NCBI GenBank assembly: GCA_017524385.1
Contig: JAFWSS010000177.1
Span: 1-64,000 of the forward strand
Origin: Prevotella sp.
GTDB lineage: Bacteria > Bacteroidota > Bacteroidia > Bacteroidales > Bacteroidaceae
DNA length: 64,000 bases
Reading direction: 5' to 3'
Shown here: piece after piece, positions 34,937 to 44,697 of the stretch
How the letters are laid out: the number at the start of each line of letters is the position of its first letter
Numbering within the stretch: the first letter of the stretch is position 1
Notes under the pieces: model-generated
What the model saw: only the letters and a program-made list of their open reading frames with translations
Databases searched by the model: none
What the model was told of the DNA's origin: nothing
Position numbers and translations under genes: made by a program

Positions 34937-35140
34937 GTGCCCTTTTCTGTGGTTATACCATCCATCACCTTTCCGACCCTCCAGGCATGTCTGGATTCGT
35001 CTGCCTTGCCAGACAAGTCCGACCCGTCAGACTCGACGCTTTTTCGCCAATAAGTCTAAACAGACCTTAAAAAATACACTTTAAATCAATAAATTGCATA
35101 ATAAAGTGGAGAAAATACGTTATTTTTAAGGAAATCTGAT

Positions 35141-35249
35141 TAATTTTGCAGTCAAAATAAAGACAAAGGTCAGACTGCACCTCTTGCGGTAGCTATCCGC
35201 AGGGGAGCAGAAAGCATGTCGGCCGATGCAACCCAATAAAAATAAAGAA
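35141..35249 (+). promoter_or_regulatory. promoter and structured leader of the DUF6242-like lipoprotein gene
   Basis: TAATTTTG (35141-35148) would give a leader of about 95 nt. The leader contains TGCGG-TAGCTAT-CCGCA with flanking CCTCT/GGGG pairing and a GCAT/ATGC pair further on. This may be a structured leader, but it does not match a riboswitch class I can name. Confidence 0.4.
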
Positions 35250-36674
35250 ATGAAACATTCTTTGATGCTTCTCGCCGTCGTATGGTCGGTGCTCTTCACA
35301 CTCACTTCTTGCCTTGATGACGACAGCAACGAGATCGTCTACCCAAGCGATGCAGCCATCTCGGCCTTCTCTTTGGGAAATCTCAACAGATACGTCACCT
35401 ATACATCTTCCAAGGGAAGCGACAGCATAGTCAAGTCAACCGTCACCGGCAGCAAATACAAGTTTTACATCGACCAGGTCAACCGCACCATCTACAACCC
35501 CGACTCCCTGCCATTTGGCACCGATGTGAAGCACGTCATATGCACCATTGGAAGCAAGAATTCCGCACAAGTACTGCTCAAAAGCACCATCAGCGATTCT
35601 CTGTTCTATATCAGCAACAGCGACTCATTAGACTTCTCCTCACCACGTGAGTTGGTGGTCTATTCACTCAATGGGAAAAATGTCGTGCATTATACCGTCA
35701 ATGTCAACGTACACAAGGAAGAAGCCGACTCTTTCTTCTGGCACAATATGACTTATAACCAAGATTTCGCTGAAGCAATAGGTATGAAGGCCATCGCCCA
35801 CGCAGACCATGTCTACGTCTTCTGCTCCACCGGCAAGACAGGAAACATCTTTTCCACAGACATCAACGACGGAGCCAACTGGGAGCCGCTGCCATGGGAT
35901 GGGAAGGTGATGGACACCCCCGACATCCATGAGAACGTGGTACCCATGGGAGGCCATCTCTACCTATACAGCCATAGCACCATCTGGCGCACCGACGACT
36001 GCATCACATGGCAACCGACAGGTGGCGGCGAACTACATAGGTTGGTGGCTGCTAGCAGCACAAAGCTATACGCCCTTGACGAGGGCGACAACCTCATCTC
36101 ATCTTCCGACGAGGGAGCCACATGGGTGAACGAGCAGTTGGACACCTCTTCCGACCTCTTCCCCACAACAGACCTCTCATTCTGCTGCACTTCGTCACGG
36201 GTGGATGAAGACACCGAAATCATCACACTTGTCGGAAACCGTGCAGAGACCATCTTCCCCGCAGATGTGCAAGCACATGTATGGAGCAAGTTGGCCGACT
36301 TCTCACAGTTCTCCACACACGACCCATGGATGTATGTCAATCCCAATGACGTGGCATCACGCAGGCTGCCACGATTGGCATCACTCAACATAGTGAACTA
36401 TGACAACGGCATCATGGCAGCAGGTGCAAACGGACGTGGAGCTTGCGAGGAGAAGGGCTTCCAACGCTTCTATTTCAGCAACGATGGAGGCATCTACTGG
36501 AACAGCAGTGAAACCTGTGTCTTCCCTAATGGCTTTGATTGTGGCGACGTGTTCACCATGACAGTCGACGCCAACAACTTCCTCTGGCTCTTCTGTGGAA
36601 GGAGCGGACAGGTGTGGAAAGGGCGCATGAGTGCCAATAGCGGTAAGAACAATCCCACCTCGTTCACGGAATAA
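35250..36674 (+). CDS. DUF6242-like surface lipoprotein
   Basis: A 474-residue protein with a lipoprotein signal (TLTSC at about residue 21, followed by the acidic LDDDSNE). Acidic residues right after the lipid-bearing Cys are typical of Bacteroidetes surface-exposed lipoproteins. The N-terminal domain is followed by a beta-propeller-like region with repeats of the type IWRTDDCITWQP and YFSNDGGIYWNSS, similar to BNR/photosystem-assembly-type repeats. The function is unknown. The upstream in-frame ATG at 35226 lacks a signal-like sequence, so 35250 is preferred. The DUF6089 gene follows 17 bp later. Confidence 0.7.
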   Translation: MKHSLMLLAVVWSVLFTLTSCLDDDSNEIVYPSDAAISAFSLGNLNRYVTYTSSKGSDSIVKSTVTGSKYKFYIDQVNRTIYNPDSLPFGTDVKHVICTIGSKNSAQVLLKSTISDSLFYISNSDSLDFSSPRELVVYSLNGKNVVHYTVNVNVHKEEADSFFWHNMTYNQDFAEAIGMKAIAHADHVYVFCSTGKTGNIFSTDINDGANWEPLPWDGKVMDTPDIHENVVPMGGHLYLYSHSTIWRTDDCITWQPTGGGELHRLVAASSTKLYALDEGDNLISSSDEGATWVNEQLDTSSDLFPTTDLSFCCTSSRVDEDTEIITLVGNRAETIFPADVQAHVWSKLADFSQFSTHDPWMYVNPNDVASRRLPRLASLNIVNYDNGIMAAGANGRGACEEKGFQRFYFSNDGGIYWNSSETCVFPNGFDCGDVFTMTVDANNFLWLFCGRSGQVWKGRMSANSGKNNPTSFTE

Positions 36675-36691
36675 CATCATCCGTCATCGTT

Positions 36692-37369
36692 ATGAGAAAG
36701 GCCATCCTGCTGCTGCTGTTCGCATTGCCCTCTGCCGCCAAAGCCCAGGGCGACGTGGAATATCTCATGGAAGTGGGAGGAGGCCTGGGACTGATGAGCT
36801 ATATGGGCGATTTCAACGAAAGTCCCATCAAGCACCAGCAGCCCATGCTCTCTGCATTTCTCAGACGTATGATCAACCCCTACCACGGGTTCAAACTCGG
36901 ATTGAGCTACGGGAAGGTGAAAGGTTCGTCGAGCAACGATGAAACCTATTATCCGGGGATGCAGGAGACACCCTACAAGTTTGACAACTCGCTGGTTGAC
37001 CTCTCTGCAACCTATGAATACAATTTCTGGCCCTATGGCACGGGGCGTGAATACAGGGGGGCAAAGCCACTCACGCCCTTCTTCAGCATAGGATTGGGAG
37101 CAACTTATGCGAAAGCCGACAAAAGCGTGTTCTCCGCCAACCTGCCCATCGGCATCGGCGTGAAATACAAACTGGCCGACCGAATCAACCTCGGTCTGGA
37201 ATGGAGCATTCATTTCTCCATGAGCGACCATCTTGACGGAAAGCCAGACCCATATAGCATCAAGAGCAGCGGAATGTTCAAGAACACCGACTGCTATTCC
37301 GCCTTGCAAGCTACCATTTCATACAGCTTCATGGCCAAATGTAGAACTTGTCATAACGAGGATGAATAA
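36692..37369 (+). CDS. DUF6089 family outer-membrane protein
   Basis: A 225-residue exported protein with a signal peptide (ends near AKAQG, about residue 19) and a beta-rich, aromatic sequence consistent with a small outer-membrane beta barrel. Its position directly before uppS and bamA is the conserved place for DUF6089 proteins in Bacteroidales, pointing to a part in envelope biogenesis. The molecular role is unknown. Its last 8 bp overlap the uppS start. Confidence 0.75.
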   Translation: MRKAILLLLFALPSAAKAQGDVEYLMEVGGGLGLMSYMGDFNESPIKHQQPMLSAFLRRMINPYHGFKLGLSYGKVKGSSSNDETYYPGMQETPYKFDNSLVDLSATYEYNFWPYGTGREYRGAKPLTPFFSIGLGATYAKADKSVFSANLPIGIGVKYKLADRINLGLEWSIHFSMSDHLDGKPDPYSIKSSGMFKNTDCYSALQATISYSFMAKCRTCHNEDE

Positions 37370-38099
37370 TTTGGACTTCAACCGTATACCAGAGCACATC
37401 GCCATCATCATGGACGGCAATGGAAGGTGGGCCCTCGAGCAGGGGAAACCACGTAGTTTCGGACACCAGGCGGGCGTGGATGCCGTCAGGCGCATCACGT
37501 CGGAATGCACCAGGCTCGGTGTCAAGTTTCTCACCCTCTACACTTTCTCCACGGAAAACTGGAACAGGCCTGTGGATGAGATAGCGTCACTCATGAGCCT
37601 CGTACTCTCATCATTGGAAGACGAGATTTTCATGAAAAACAATGTGAGGTTCCGGGTCATTGGAGAGATGGAACGCTTGCCCAAGGAGGTGCAGGACAAG
37701 TTGCAGGAAACCATGGACCACACAGCAGGAAACACCACCATGCAGATGATAGTGGCGCTCAGCTACTCCTCACGGTGGGAAATCACAAGGGCGACAAAAC
37801 TCATCGCACAAGAGGTGAAGGAAGGAAAGGTGAGGATTGAAGACATCGACGAGGAGATGATGTCGAGACACATGGTCACGAATTTCATGCCCGACCCCGA
37901 CTTGCTCATAAGAACAGGTGCCGAGGTGAGGGTTTCCAACTATCTTCTTTGGCAAATCGCCTATTCCGAACTCTATTTCTGCGACACTTATTGGCCCGAT
38001 TTCATGGAGGAAGACCTTCACAAGGCCATACAGTGCTACCAAAGCAGGCAGAGACGTTTCGGAAAAACCGAGGCACAGGTGGAGGACAACAATTTGTAA
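37362..38099 (+). CDS. uppS: undecaprenyl/isoprenyl diphosphate synthase
   Basis: A 245-residue cis-prenyltransferase. The N-terminal [12 protein letters not shown] holds the catalytic Asp, and [30 protein letters not shown] and the YSELYF stretch are further family signatures. It makes undecaprenyl diphosphate, the lipid carrier for peptidoglycan and surface polysaccharides, on the cytoplasmic side of the membrane. Start ATG 37362 overlaps the DUF6089 stop; a longer reading frame to 37233 lacks family sequence. Part of the envelope operon with bamA and ompH. The usual RTGGE motif reads RTGAE. Confidence 0.93.
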   Translation: MNNLDFNRIPEHIAIIMDGNGRWALEQGKPRSFGHQAGVDAVRRITSECTRLGVKFLTLYTFSTENWNRPVDEIASLMSLVLSSLEDEIFMKNNVRFRVIGEMERLPKEVQDKLQETMDHTAGNTTMQMIVALSYSSRWEITRATKLIAQEVKEGKVRIEDIDEEMMSRHMVTNFMPDPDLLIRTGAEVRVSNYLLWQIAYSELYFCDTYWPDFMEEDLHKAIQCYQSRQRRFGKTEAQVEDNNL

Positions 38100-38120
38100 A
38101 ACATCGACTAAAAAGCAATC

Positions 38121-40739
38121 ATGCGACACCATAGGACTTTGCTCACTCTTGTCGCTGCCATCCTCATTTCAATGGCAGCTACCGCACAAGAGGTTATCGT
38201 CAATCCAGACATCTCATATGCTGCACTGCCACGCACACTCACCGTGGGAGGCATCGACGTTACAGGGGTGCAGGATTATGATGACTACGTACTCATCCCC
38301 ATCTCAGGTCTTTCCGTGGGGCAAACCATCTCCGTCCCCGGCACGGAAATCTCTGACGCGGTGAAAAGATACTGGAGGCACGGACTATTCTCCGATGTTT
38401 CCATCTCGGCCGACTCCATCGTGGGTGACAAAATCTACCTCAACATCCATCTGACCACAAGGCCGCAAGTGTCGGCCATCAACTACATAGGACTCAAAAA
38501 GTCGGAGAGGGAAGACATGGAGTCCAAACTAGGCATCATCGTAGGTGGAAAACTCACACCCAACGTGTTGGACAGGGCAAAGATTCTCGCAAAGAAATAC
38601 TTCGATGACAAAGGATACAAGAATGCAGAAATCACCATCACTCAAAGGGATGACGTTGCTAACAAGAACATGGTGATTCTCGATTTCGAAGTAGACAAGA
38701 AAGAGAAGATGAAGGTGCACGAAATCAACATTGTGGGAAACGAGCAAATCTCCGACAAGAAAATCAAAGGCGGATTATTCAGAAAGGGAGCGCTCTCCAA
38801 GACTCACGAGGCCGGCAAAATCGGGTCACTCTTCAAGTCAAAGAAATTCACACCTGAAAGATGGAAGGAAGACAAGCAGAAAATCATCGAGAAATACAAC
38901 GAGTATGGCTATCGCGACGCCACCATCATCGAAGACAGTGTGTGGAACTACGATGACAAGCATGTCAACGTATATGTCAAGGTGGATGAGGGAAGGAAAT
39001 ACTTCATCAGAAACATCACATGGGTGGGCAACACCGTCTATCCCACCGATATCCTCAGCAGGGAACTCGGAATGGGAAAAGGGGATGTCTACAACCAGAA
39101 ACAACTCAGCAAAAGACTCTCCGAGGACGAGGATGCCGTAGGAAACTTATACTGGAACAACGGATACCTCTTCTATAACCTTCAACCTACGGAGGTCAAC
39201 GTCGTGGGAGACTCCATCGACCTTGAGATGCGAATCACTGAGGGCACCCAGGCACATATCAACAGGGTGCGCATCAACGGCAACGACAGGCTGTATGAAA
39301 ACGTCGTCAGGCGAGAGCTCAGGACCAAGCCGGGTGACCTCTTCTCCAAAGAAGCTCTCCAACGTACCGCTCGTGAACTCATGTCCATGGGGCATTTCGA
39401 CCCTGAAAAAGTCAATCCTGACGTGCAACCCAACTACGAAGACGGCACCGTCGACATCAACTGGCAACTGGAGCAAAAGTCCAACGACCAGATAGAGTTC
39501 TCATTGGGATGGGGACAAACGGGTGTCATCGGGCGTGTGGGACTCAGACTCAACAACTTCTCCATACGCAACCTCTTCAGCAAGAACAAGGAGCACAGGG
39601 GCATACTACCCATCGGCGACGGAGAGGTGCTATCCATCGGAGCACAGACCAACGGCACCTATTACCAGTCATACAATGCATCTTATTCCACCGAATGGTT
39701 TGGAGGGAAGAGGCCCATACAGTTCAACGTGGGTGTTTTCTTCTCCAAGCAGACCGACGTCTCAAGCACCTATTACAACTCTGCTTACAGGTACAGTTAT
39801 TACAACTACCTATATGGTGGATATGGCAGCAGTTATTACAACAACTACGAGAATTATTACGACCCCGACAAGTATGTGGAACTGCTGGGTGCTTCCATCG
39901 GATGGGGAAAGCGACTGAGATGGCCTGATGACTATTTCACCCTCTCTCTCTCATTGGGATACACTCGATACATACTCAAGAACTGGAACTATTTCCTCGT
40001 GACCAACGGCAACTGCAACAACCTCAATTTCAACATCTCGCTCAACCGTGTTTCCACCGACAACCAACTCTTCCCGAGAAAAGGTTCGGAGTTCTCACTC
40101 TCGCTTGCAGTCACCCCGCCTTGGTCGAAATGGGAGAACAAGGATTTCGAGCATCTCGCCACCGACTATCGCTCGGCAACCTTCACTGAAGAGCAGCAGG
40201 AGAAATACAGATGGGTGGAATACCACAAGTGGAAATTCAAATCACGCACCTTCACAGCACTCACCAGCGGTGCCAAGTGCTTCGTACTGATGACAAGGGT
40301 GGAACTGGGTATTCTCGGTTATTACAACAAGCACAAGAAGTCACCATTCGAAACCTTCTACGTGGGTGGAGACGGCATGAGTGGATACTCCAACGGATAT
40401 GCAGAGGAAACCATCGGACTGAGAGGATACGACAATGGCTCGCTTACACCTTCAGGTGCGGCTGGTTACGCATACGACAGGCTGTCGCTCGAATTGCGTT
40501 ATCCCTTCTTGCTTGGCAACACCACCATCTACGGCCTCACCTTCCTGGAAGCAGGTAACGCTTGGAACGACCCCAAGAAATTCAACCTCTTCGATATGAA
40601 GCGTTCTGCGGGTGCCGGTGTGCGCATCTTCCTCCCCATGGTTGGAATGATGGGTATCGATTGGGCCTACGGCTTCGACAACGTGTGGGGCAAGAAGGGT
40701 GGCTCGCAGTTCCACTTCGTACTCGGACAAGAATTCTAA
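38121..40739 (+). CDS. bamA: outer-membrane protein assembly factor BamA
   Basis: An 872-residue Omp85 protein: signal peptide (to about residue 22), five POTRA repeats (about 25-430; for example MKVHEINIVGNEQISDKKI and INRVRINGNDRLYENVVRR) and a C-terminal 16-strand barrel (about 450-872) ending in FVLGQEF with a terminal Phe. The conserved loop-6 region is GLRGYDNGS. It inserts beta-barrel proteins into the outer membrane. A Tyr/Asn-rich insertion (YNYLYGGYGSSYYNNYENYY) in the barrel is probably an extracellular loop. The downstream ompH genes encode likely periplasmic chaperones. Confidence 0.94.
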   Translation: MRHHRTLLTLVAAILISMAATAQEVIVNPDISYAALPRTLTVGGIDVTGVQDYDDYVLIPISGLSVGQTISVPGTEISDAVKRYWRHGLFSDVSISADSIVGDKIYLNIHLTTRPQVSAINYIGLKKSEREDMESKLGIIVGGKLTPNVLDRAKILAKKYFDDKGYKNAEITITQRDDVANKNMVILDFEVDKKEKMKVHEINIVGNEQISDKKIKGGLFRKGALSKTHEAGKIGSLFKSKKFTPERWKEDKQKIIEKYNEYGYRDATIIEDSVWNYDDKHVNVYVKVDEGRKYFIRNITWVGNTVYPTDILSRELGMGKGDVYNQKQLSKRLSEDEDAVGNLYWNNGYLFYNLQPTEVNVVGDSIDLEMRITEGTQAHINRVRINGNDRLYENVVRRELRTKPGDLFSKEALQRTARELMSMGHFDPEKVNPDVQPNYEDGTVDINWQLEQKSNDQIEFSLGWGQTGVIGRVGLRLNNFSIRNLFSKNKEHRGILPIGDGEVLSIGAQTNGTYYQSYNASYSTEWFGGKRPIQFNVGVFFSKQTDVSSTYYNSAYRYSYYNYLYGGYGSSYYNNYENYYDPDKYVELLGASIGWGKRLRWPDDYFTLSLSLGYTRYILKNWNYFLVTNGNCNNLNFNISLNRVSTDNQLFPRKGSEFSLSLAVTPPWSKWENKDFEHLATDYRSATFTEEQQEKYRWVEYHKWKFKSRTFTALTSGAKCFVLMTRVELGILGYYNKHKKSPFETFYVGGDGMSGYSNGYAEETIGLRGYDNGSLTPSGAAGYAYDRLSLELRYPFLLGNTTIYGLTFLEAGNAWNDPKKFNLFDMKRSAGAGVRIFLPMVGMMGIDWAYGFDNVWGKKGGSQFHFVLGQEF

Positions 40740-40784
40740 ACATAATCACATATCAACCGAAACCACCAAAAACAACTAAATGAT

Positions 40785-41297
40785 ATGAAAAAGCTGATAA
40801 TGATGAGCCTGTTGGCACTGATGGGGCTGACGGCTAGTGCACAGAAATTCGCACTCATAGACATGGACTATATCTTGAAGAATATTCCCGCCTACGAGCG
40901 AGCCAACGAGCAACTCAACCAGGTATCCAAGAAATGGCAGGCTGAGGTGGAGGCACTCAATACCGAAGCGTCAACCATGTACAAGAATTACCAGAACGAG
41001 GTGGTATTCCTCTCCCAGGAGCAGAAGAAGAAGCGCCAGGACGACATCCTCGCCAAGGAGAAGGAGGCCAGCGACCTCAAACGCAAGTACTTCGGGCCAG
41101 AGGGTGAGTTGTTCAAGAAAAGGGAGAGTCTGATGACTCCCATACAAGAGGAAATTTACAACGCCGTGAAGGACATCTCCGAACTGCGTGGCTACTCGCT
41201 CGTGCTCGACCGTGCCAGCGACACCGGTATCATCTTCGGTTCCCCTAAGATTGACATCAGCAACGAGGTGCTCGAAAAACTGGGTTACGGAAAATGA
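40785..41297 (+). CDS. OmpH/Skp family periplasmic chaperone (copy 1)
   Basis: A 170-residue protein with a signal peptide ending near ASAQK, the FALIDMDYILKNIP start of the mature OmpH domain, long lysine/glutamate-rich helices in the middle and a YSLVLDRA end region. Skp-like trimers hold unfolded outer-membrane proteins in the periplasm and hand them to BamA. It directly follows bamA (45 bp). Confidence 0.9.
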   Translation: MKKLIMMSLLALMGLTASAQKFALIDMDYILKNIPAYERANEQLNQVSKKWQAEVEALNTEASTMYKNYQNEVVFLSQEQKKKRQDDILAKEKEASDLKRKYFGPEGELFKKRESLMTPIQEEIYNAVKDISELRGYSLVLDRASDTGIIFGSPKIDISNEVLEKLGYGK

Positions 41298-41333
41298 TAC
41301 CTGCACGAAATGCGTGAAAAAAACTGAAATAAT

Positions 41334-41364
41334 TTTGAGTTACGATACGCATTAATTAATTTTG
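41334..41364 (+). promoter_or_regulatory. promoter before ompH copy 2
   Basis: TTTG (41334-41337), a 19-bp spacer and TAATTTTG (41357-41364) followed by CACC. It would give the second and third ompH genes and murI their own transcript. Confidence 0.75.
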
Positions 41365-41415
41365 CACCGCATTTGAAAGAAGAAACAAGCAATAACTATT
41401 TTAATTGGAAAAGAA

Positions 41416-41919
41416 ATGAAAAAAATTATCATTATGTTGATGTTGCTCGCTCCTATGGCAACTTTCGCACAGAAGTTCGGGCATGTGGATACTGACGCCA
41501 TCGTGCAGTCGCTTCCCGACTACAGTCGTGCCAAGGGTGAGATAGAGGCCGTTGCCAAGCAATATGAGAACGAGCTTCAGGCTTCACAGGAAGAATTCCA
41601 AAGACAGGCTGATGACTATGACAAGAAGAAGAGTTCGATGAACGCCACGCAGCAGCAAGAGACAGAGCAGAAACTGCAAGAGATGTATGCCAAGATTCAG
41701 CAGCAGGCACAGCAGAGCCAGCAGGAATTCCAAAAGGCTCAGCAGGAAAAGATGCAACCCATCCTCAACAAGGTGCGCACTGCCATTGAAACCGTGGCAA
41801 AGAGCGGTGGATATGTCTATGTGATGGACACCTCTGCTGGTACCGTGCTCTATATCAATGATACCATCAGCAAGGACCTCACCGCAGAGGTGAAGGCTCA
41901 GATTGCCAAAATGAAGTAA
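41416..41919 (+). CDS. OmpH/Skp family periplasmic chaperone (copy 2)
   Basis: A 167-residue OmpH protein: signal peptide ending near TFAQK, mature start FGHVDTDAIVQSLPDYSRAK, then a long Gln-rich coiled coil (KIQQQAQQSQQEFQKAQQEK) and a GYVYVMDTSAGT end. Its role is as for copy 1. It has its own upstream promoter, so its level could differ from that of bamA. Confidence 0.9.
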   Translation: MKKIIIMLMLLAPMATFAQKFGHVDTDAIVQSLPDYSRAKGEIEAVAKQYENELQASQEEFQRQADDYDKKKSSMNATQQQETEQKLQEMYAKIQQQAQQSQQEFQKAQQEKMQPILNKVRTAIETVAKSGGYVYVMDTSAGTVLYINDTISKDLTAEVKAQIAKMK

Positions 41920-41966
41920 ATTCTCGAATATTCCGATTATTCCGATTATTCCGATTATTCAGAACA
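41920..41966. repeat. 9-bp tandem repeat array (ATTCCGATT)
   Basis: ATTCTCGAAT-like start, then three perfect ATTCCGATT units and a partial one, beginning at the stop codon of ompH copy 2. The same unit recurs at 43412. Confidence 0.75.
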
Positions 41967-42057
41967 CCCCAAATAAAACTTTCCCGAGCCCTCCGAGAAC
42001 TCCGAACCTTGCAAATGTTACGGGATTCCGGGGGGCTTTTCCAATTTCTTGAGCGAT

Positions 42058-42564
42058 ATGAAAAGACTTTTCTTTGTTTTGCTGGCAATGGTGCTGCTAC
42101 CTCGGATGGCAGTGGCACAACAAAAGATGTTTGGCTATTTCAGTTATGATGAAGCCATCAAGGCTATGCCGGAATATGTCCTCGTACAAGAGAATCTCAG
42201 CGACTTGAAGTCGAAATACGACCAGGAGATGAAGCGTGTGGAGGATGAGTTCAACCGCAAGTATGAGGATTTCCTTGACGGAAAGAATGATTTCGCACCC
42301 ACCATTTTGCAGAAGCGTCAGACAGAGTTGCAAGAGTTGTTGAAGAAGAATGTGGCCTTCAAGGCAGAGGCTCAAAGGCTGTTGCAGCAGGCAGAGGTGG
42401 ATGCCTTGGCTCCATTGAAGAAGAAGTTGCAGGACATCCTCAACAATATTGGCATCGAGCGGGGTTATGCCTTCATCCTCAACACCGATGGTGACGCTTG
42501 TCCATTCATCAATCCGGAGATGGGAGAGGATGTCACACAAATGGTCAAGGAGGCTCTAAGATGA
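42058..42564 (+). CDS. OmpH/Skp family periplasmic chaperone (copy 3)
   Basis: A 168-residue OmpH protein starting MKRLFFVLLAM with a signal peptide ending AVAQQ. The mature part starts MFGYFSYDEAIKAMPEYVLV and has the expected central helices and a GYAFILNTDGD end. It is more diverged than copies 1 and 2. It lies after the repeat array and ends in a 4-bp ATGA overlap with murI, so it is translationally coupled to a peptidoglycan precursor gene. The start at 42058 is preferred to a TTG at 42049. Confidence 0.88.
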   Translation: MKRLFFVLLAMVLLPRMAVAQQKMFGYFSYDEAIKAMPEYVLVQENLSDLKSKYDQEMKRVEDEFNRKYEDFLDGKNDFAPTILQKRQTELQELLKKNVAFKAEAQRLLQQAEVDALAPLKKKLQDILNNIGIERGYAFILNTDGDACPFINPEMGEDVTQMVKEALR

Positions 42565-43403
42565 TCGACCTGCCTCGTGACCCTGGCCCCATCGGCGTGT
42601 TCGACTCTGGTTACGGAGGACTCACCATACTCGAGGCTATTCGCAGGAGGATGCCCTGCTATGACTATGTCTATCTGGGCGACAACGCGCGTGCCCCTTA
42701 TGGCCCCAGGTCCTTCGACGTGGTGTATGAATATACCCGGCAGGCGGTGATACGCCTTTTCGAACTGGGGTGCCATCTCGTCATCTTGGGGTGCAACACG
42801 GCGTCGGCCAAGGCGCTGCGCTCCATCCAGCAAAACGACCTGCCACACATCGACCCCGACAGGCGCATCTTGGGCATCATCATCCCTACGGCGGAGGTTG
42901 TGGGGCAGCTCACCCGCACTCGTCATGTGGGCATACTCGCCACCGATGGCACCATACGAAGCCAAAGTTATGAGATAGAGATTGCCAAGCGTTACCCTGA
43001 AATCCAGGTGACGGGGATGGCTTGTCCCATGTGGGTGCCTTTGGTGGAGAACAACGAGGTGAACACCCAAGGAGCCGATTTTTTTGTCAGGAAAGACATA
43101 GAAAAATTGATGGAGAAGGATCGCTACATCGACACCATCATACTTGGTTGCACCCACTATCCCATCCTCTTGCATATGATAGAAAAGCATCTCAAACCGG
43201 GTGTGAAGGCAGTGTGCCAGGGGGATTATGTGGCAGAAAGTCTCGCCTCATACCTCCAGCGTCATCCAGAGAAGGAAGAGCGGTGCAGCAAGGGAGGTAC
43301 CGTGCGGTACTTCACTACCGAGAGTGCCGAGAAATTCTCTGAAAGGGCGCGCCTGTTCCTCCGCGAGCACGTCTGCGCCGAGCATGTCGACCTGGGGAGT
43401 TGA
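42561..43403 (+). CDS. murI: glutamate racemase
   Basis: A 280-residue cytoplasmic enzyme that makes D-glutamate for peptidoglycan. The family start IGVFDSGYGGLTILEAI and both catalytic cysteines, in LGCNTASAKALR and LGCTHYPIL, are present. The ATG at 42561 overlaps the ompH copy 3 stop by 4 bp; a longer frame from 42498 lies inside that gene and is not family sequence. It is the last gene of the envelope cluster. Confidence 0.94.
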   Translation: MIDLPRDPGPIGVFDSGYGGLTILEAIRRRMPCYDYVYLGDNARAPYGPRSFDVVYEYTRQAVIRLFELGCHLVILGCNTASAKALRSIQQNDLPHIDPDRRILGIIIPTAEVVGQLTRTRHVGILATDGTIRSQSYEIEIAKRYPEIQVTGMACPMWVPLVENNEVNTQGADFFVRKDIEKLMEKDRYIDTIILGCTHYPILLHMIEKHLKPGVKAVCQGDYVAESLASYLQRHPEKEERCSKGGTVRYFTTESAEKFSERARLFLREHVCAEHVDLGS

Positions 43404-43411
43404 TGACCTCT

Positions 43412-43447
43412 GATTATTCCGATTACTCCGAATACTCCGATTATTCC
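43412..43447. repeat. 9-bp tandem repeat array (GATTATTCC)
   Basis: GATTATTCC, GATTACTCC, GAATACTCC and GATTATTCC in a row. The array runs over the stop codon of the convergent permease gene (43441-43443) and uses the same unit as 41920-41966. Confidence 0.75.
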
Positions 43448-44694
43448 TCTTTGTTATTGTCGAGCAGTCTTTTGCTGAGGTGCCTGATGGGGTACCACAC
43501 GGCGAGCCATCCCACGGCGATGACGGTGATGAAGACGAGTGCGACGTCGGAGAAATGCACGCTCACGGGGTAGGCATCTACGATGAACGAACCGCTGCTG
43601 CTGCCCAAGGCCACCAGTCCGAAGCGTTGCTGCATCCAGCAGAGCAGCAGTCCCAGCAGGATGCCGAGGATGGCTCCTCCAAGTGTGATGAGGCGCCCTT
43701 CGAAAAGGAATATCCTTGATATTTGTTTGTTGGAGGCTCCCAGGTTGCGTAGGGTGTTCACATCCTCTTTCTTGTCGATGATGAGCATCGAGAGTGAGCC
43801 GATGATGTTGAAACTGGCCACCATGAGAATGAAAGTGAGAAACACATAGGCGATGAATTTCTCTATGCGCATGATCTTGTAGGTGTCGGCTTGCTGCTCA
43901 TAGCGGTCTTCCACCAGGTATTTGTCGCCAGCCAATTTTTTCATCTGCTTTTTCACCCCATCGAAGTCGGATCCAGGCTTCAGGCGGAGTTCCAACGAGG
44001 AGAGCATGCCCTGTTGTCCGAAGAGGTTGCGTGCGAAGGCGATGGAGGTGATGATGTAGTTTGCGTCATATTTCGACTGGTTCATATTGAACATGTTGCC
44101 TGTGGAGAGCAAGGAGTCTTCCACAAAGGCGGCCTCGGGATTGGTCATGTCGAGTTGGCCCTCGCGTTCTGGAGCAAAGATGTGCAAATAGTTGCGCCAT
44201 CCGGTGGTGCCTTTCAACAGCGTTTGTGTCAGACGGGCTCCAGGAATGCCGAACTCAAGGTTGGCGGCATGCAGGTCGACTTCGACGCCTTTGTCGGGAA
44301 TGAGGATTTCGCTGAAATGCGTCAGTTGGTTGAAATTGTCCTCAACGCCTTTTATCATCACCATGGCCTGGCGGTCGTCATAGATGGCGAGTGCCTGGTC
44401 TTCCACGCATTCCATGGCGATGTCCACCTCAGGCATGTTTTTGATTTGGGTGAGGATGGGGTCGTCGCTTGGTGCCGTCTTTCCCTTGGCTGGAGTCACC
44501 TTGAGTTGTGGGTCGAAAGAGGTGAAGAATGTGGCCACCAGGTCGTGGAAACCATTGAATACGCTGAGCGTCACCACCATGGCCATGGTGGCTATTGCCA
44601 CCCCCAGCACCGAGATGGCACTGATGAGGTTGATGGCGTGTGTGCTCTTCTTTGAGAAGAGGTAGCGTCGTGCGATGTAGAAAGGGAAATTCAT
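43441..44694 (-). CDS. LolC/LolE-like ABC transporter permease (FtsX family)
   Basis: A 417-residue membrane protein: an N-terminal membrane helix after FYIARRYLFSKKSTHAINLIS, a large periplasmic domain (about 45-270) and three C-terminal helices with the FtsX-type stretch MLIIDKKEDVNTLRNLGAS. This layout matches LolC/LolE, which release lipoproteins from the inner membrane with the ATPase LolD. No LolD gene is adjacent. It is the last gene of the aroQ, methyltransferase, rbfA operon and starts 3 bp after rbfA. Confidence 0.85.
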   Translation of the reverse strand: MNFPFYIARRYLFSKKSTHAINLISAISVLGVAIATMAMVVTLSVFNGFHDLVATFFTSFDPQLKVTPAKGKTAPSDDPILTQIKNMPEVDIAMECVEDQALAIYDDRQAMVMIKGVEDNFNQLTHFSEILIPDKGVEVDLHAANLEFGIPGARLTQTLLKGTTGWRNYLHIFAPEREGQLDMTNPEAAFVEDSLLSTGNMFNMNQSKYDANYIITSIAFARNLFGQQGMLSSLELRLKPGSDFDGVKKQMKKLAGDKYLVEDRYEQQADTYKIMRIEKFIAYVFLTFILMVASFNIIGSLSMLIIDKKEDVNTLRNLGASNKQISRIFLFEGRLITLGGAILGILLGLLLCWMQQRFGLVALGSSSGSFIVDAYPVSVHFSDVALVFITVIAVGWLAVWYPIRHLSKRLLDNNKEE

Positions 44695-44697
44695 TCC

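Noticed and set aside
35155..35249. Known riboswitch (cobalamin, TPP, SAM) before the lipoprotein gene
   Set aside because: None of the conserved boxes of these classes could be found; only generic hairpins are seen.
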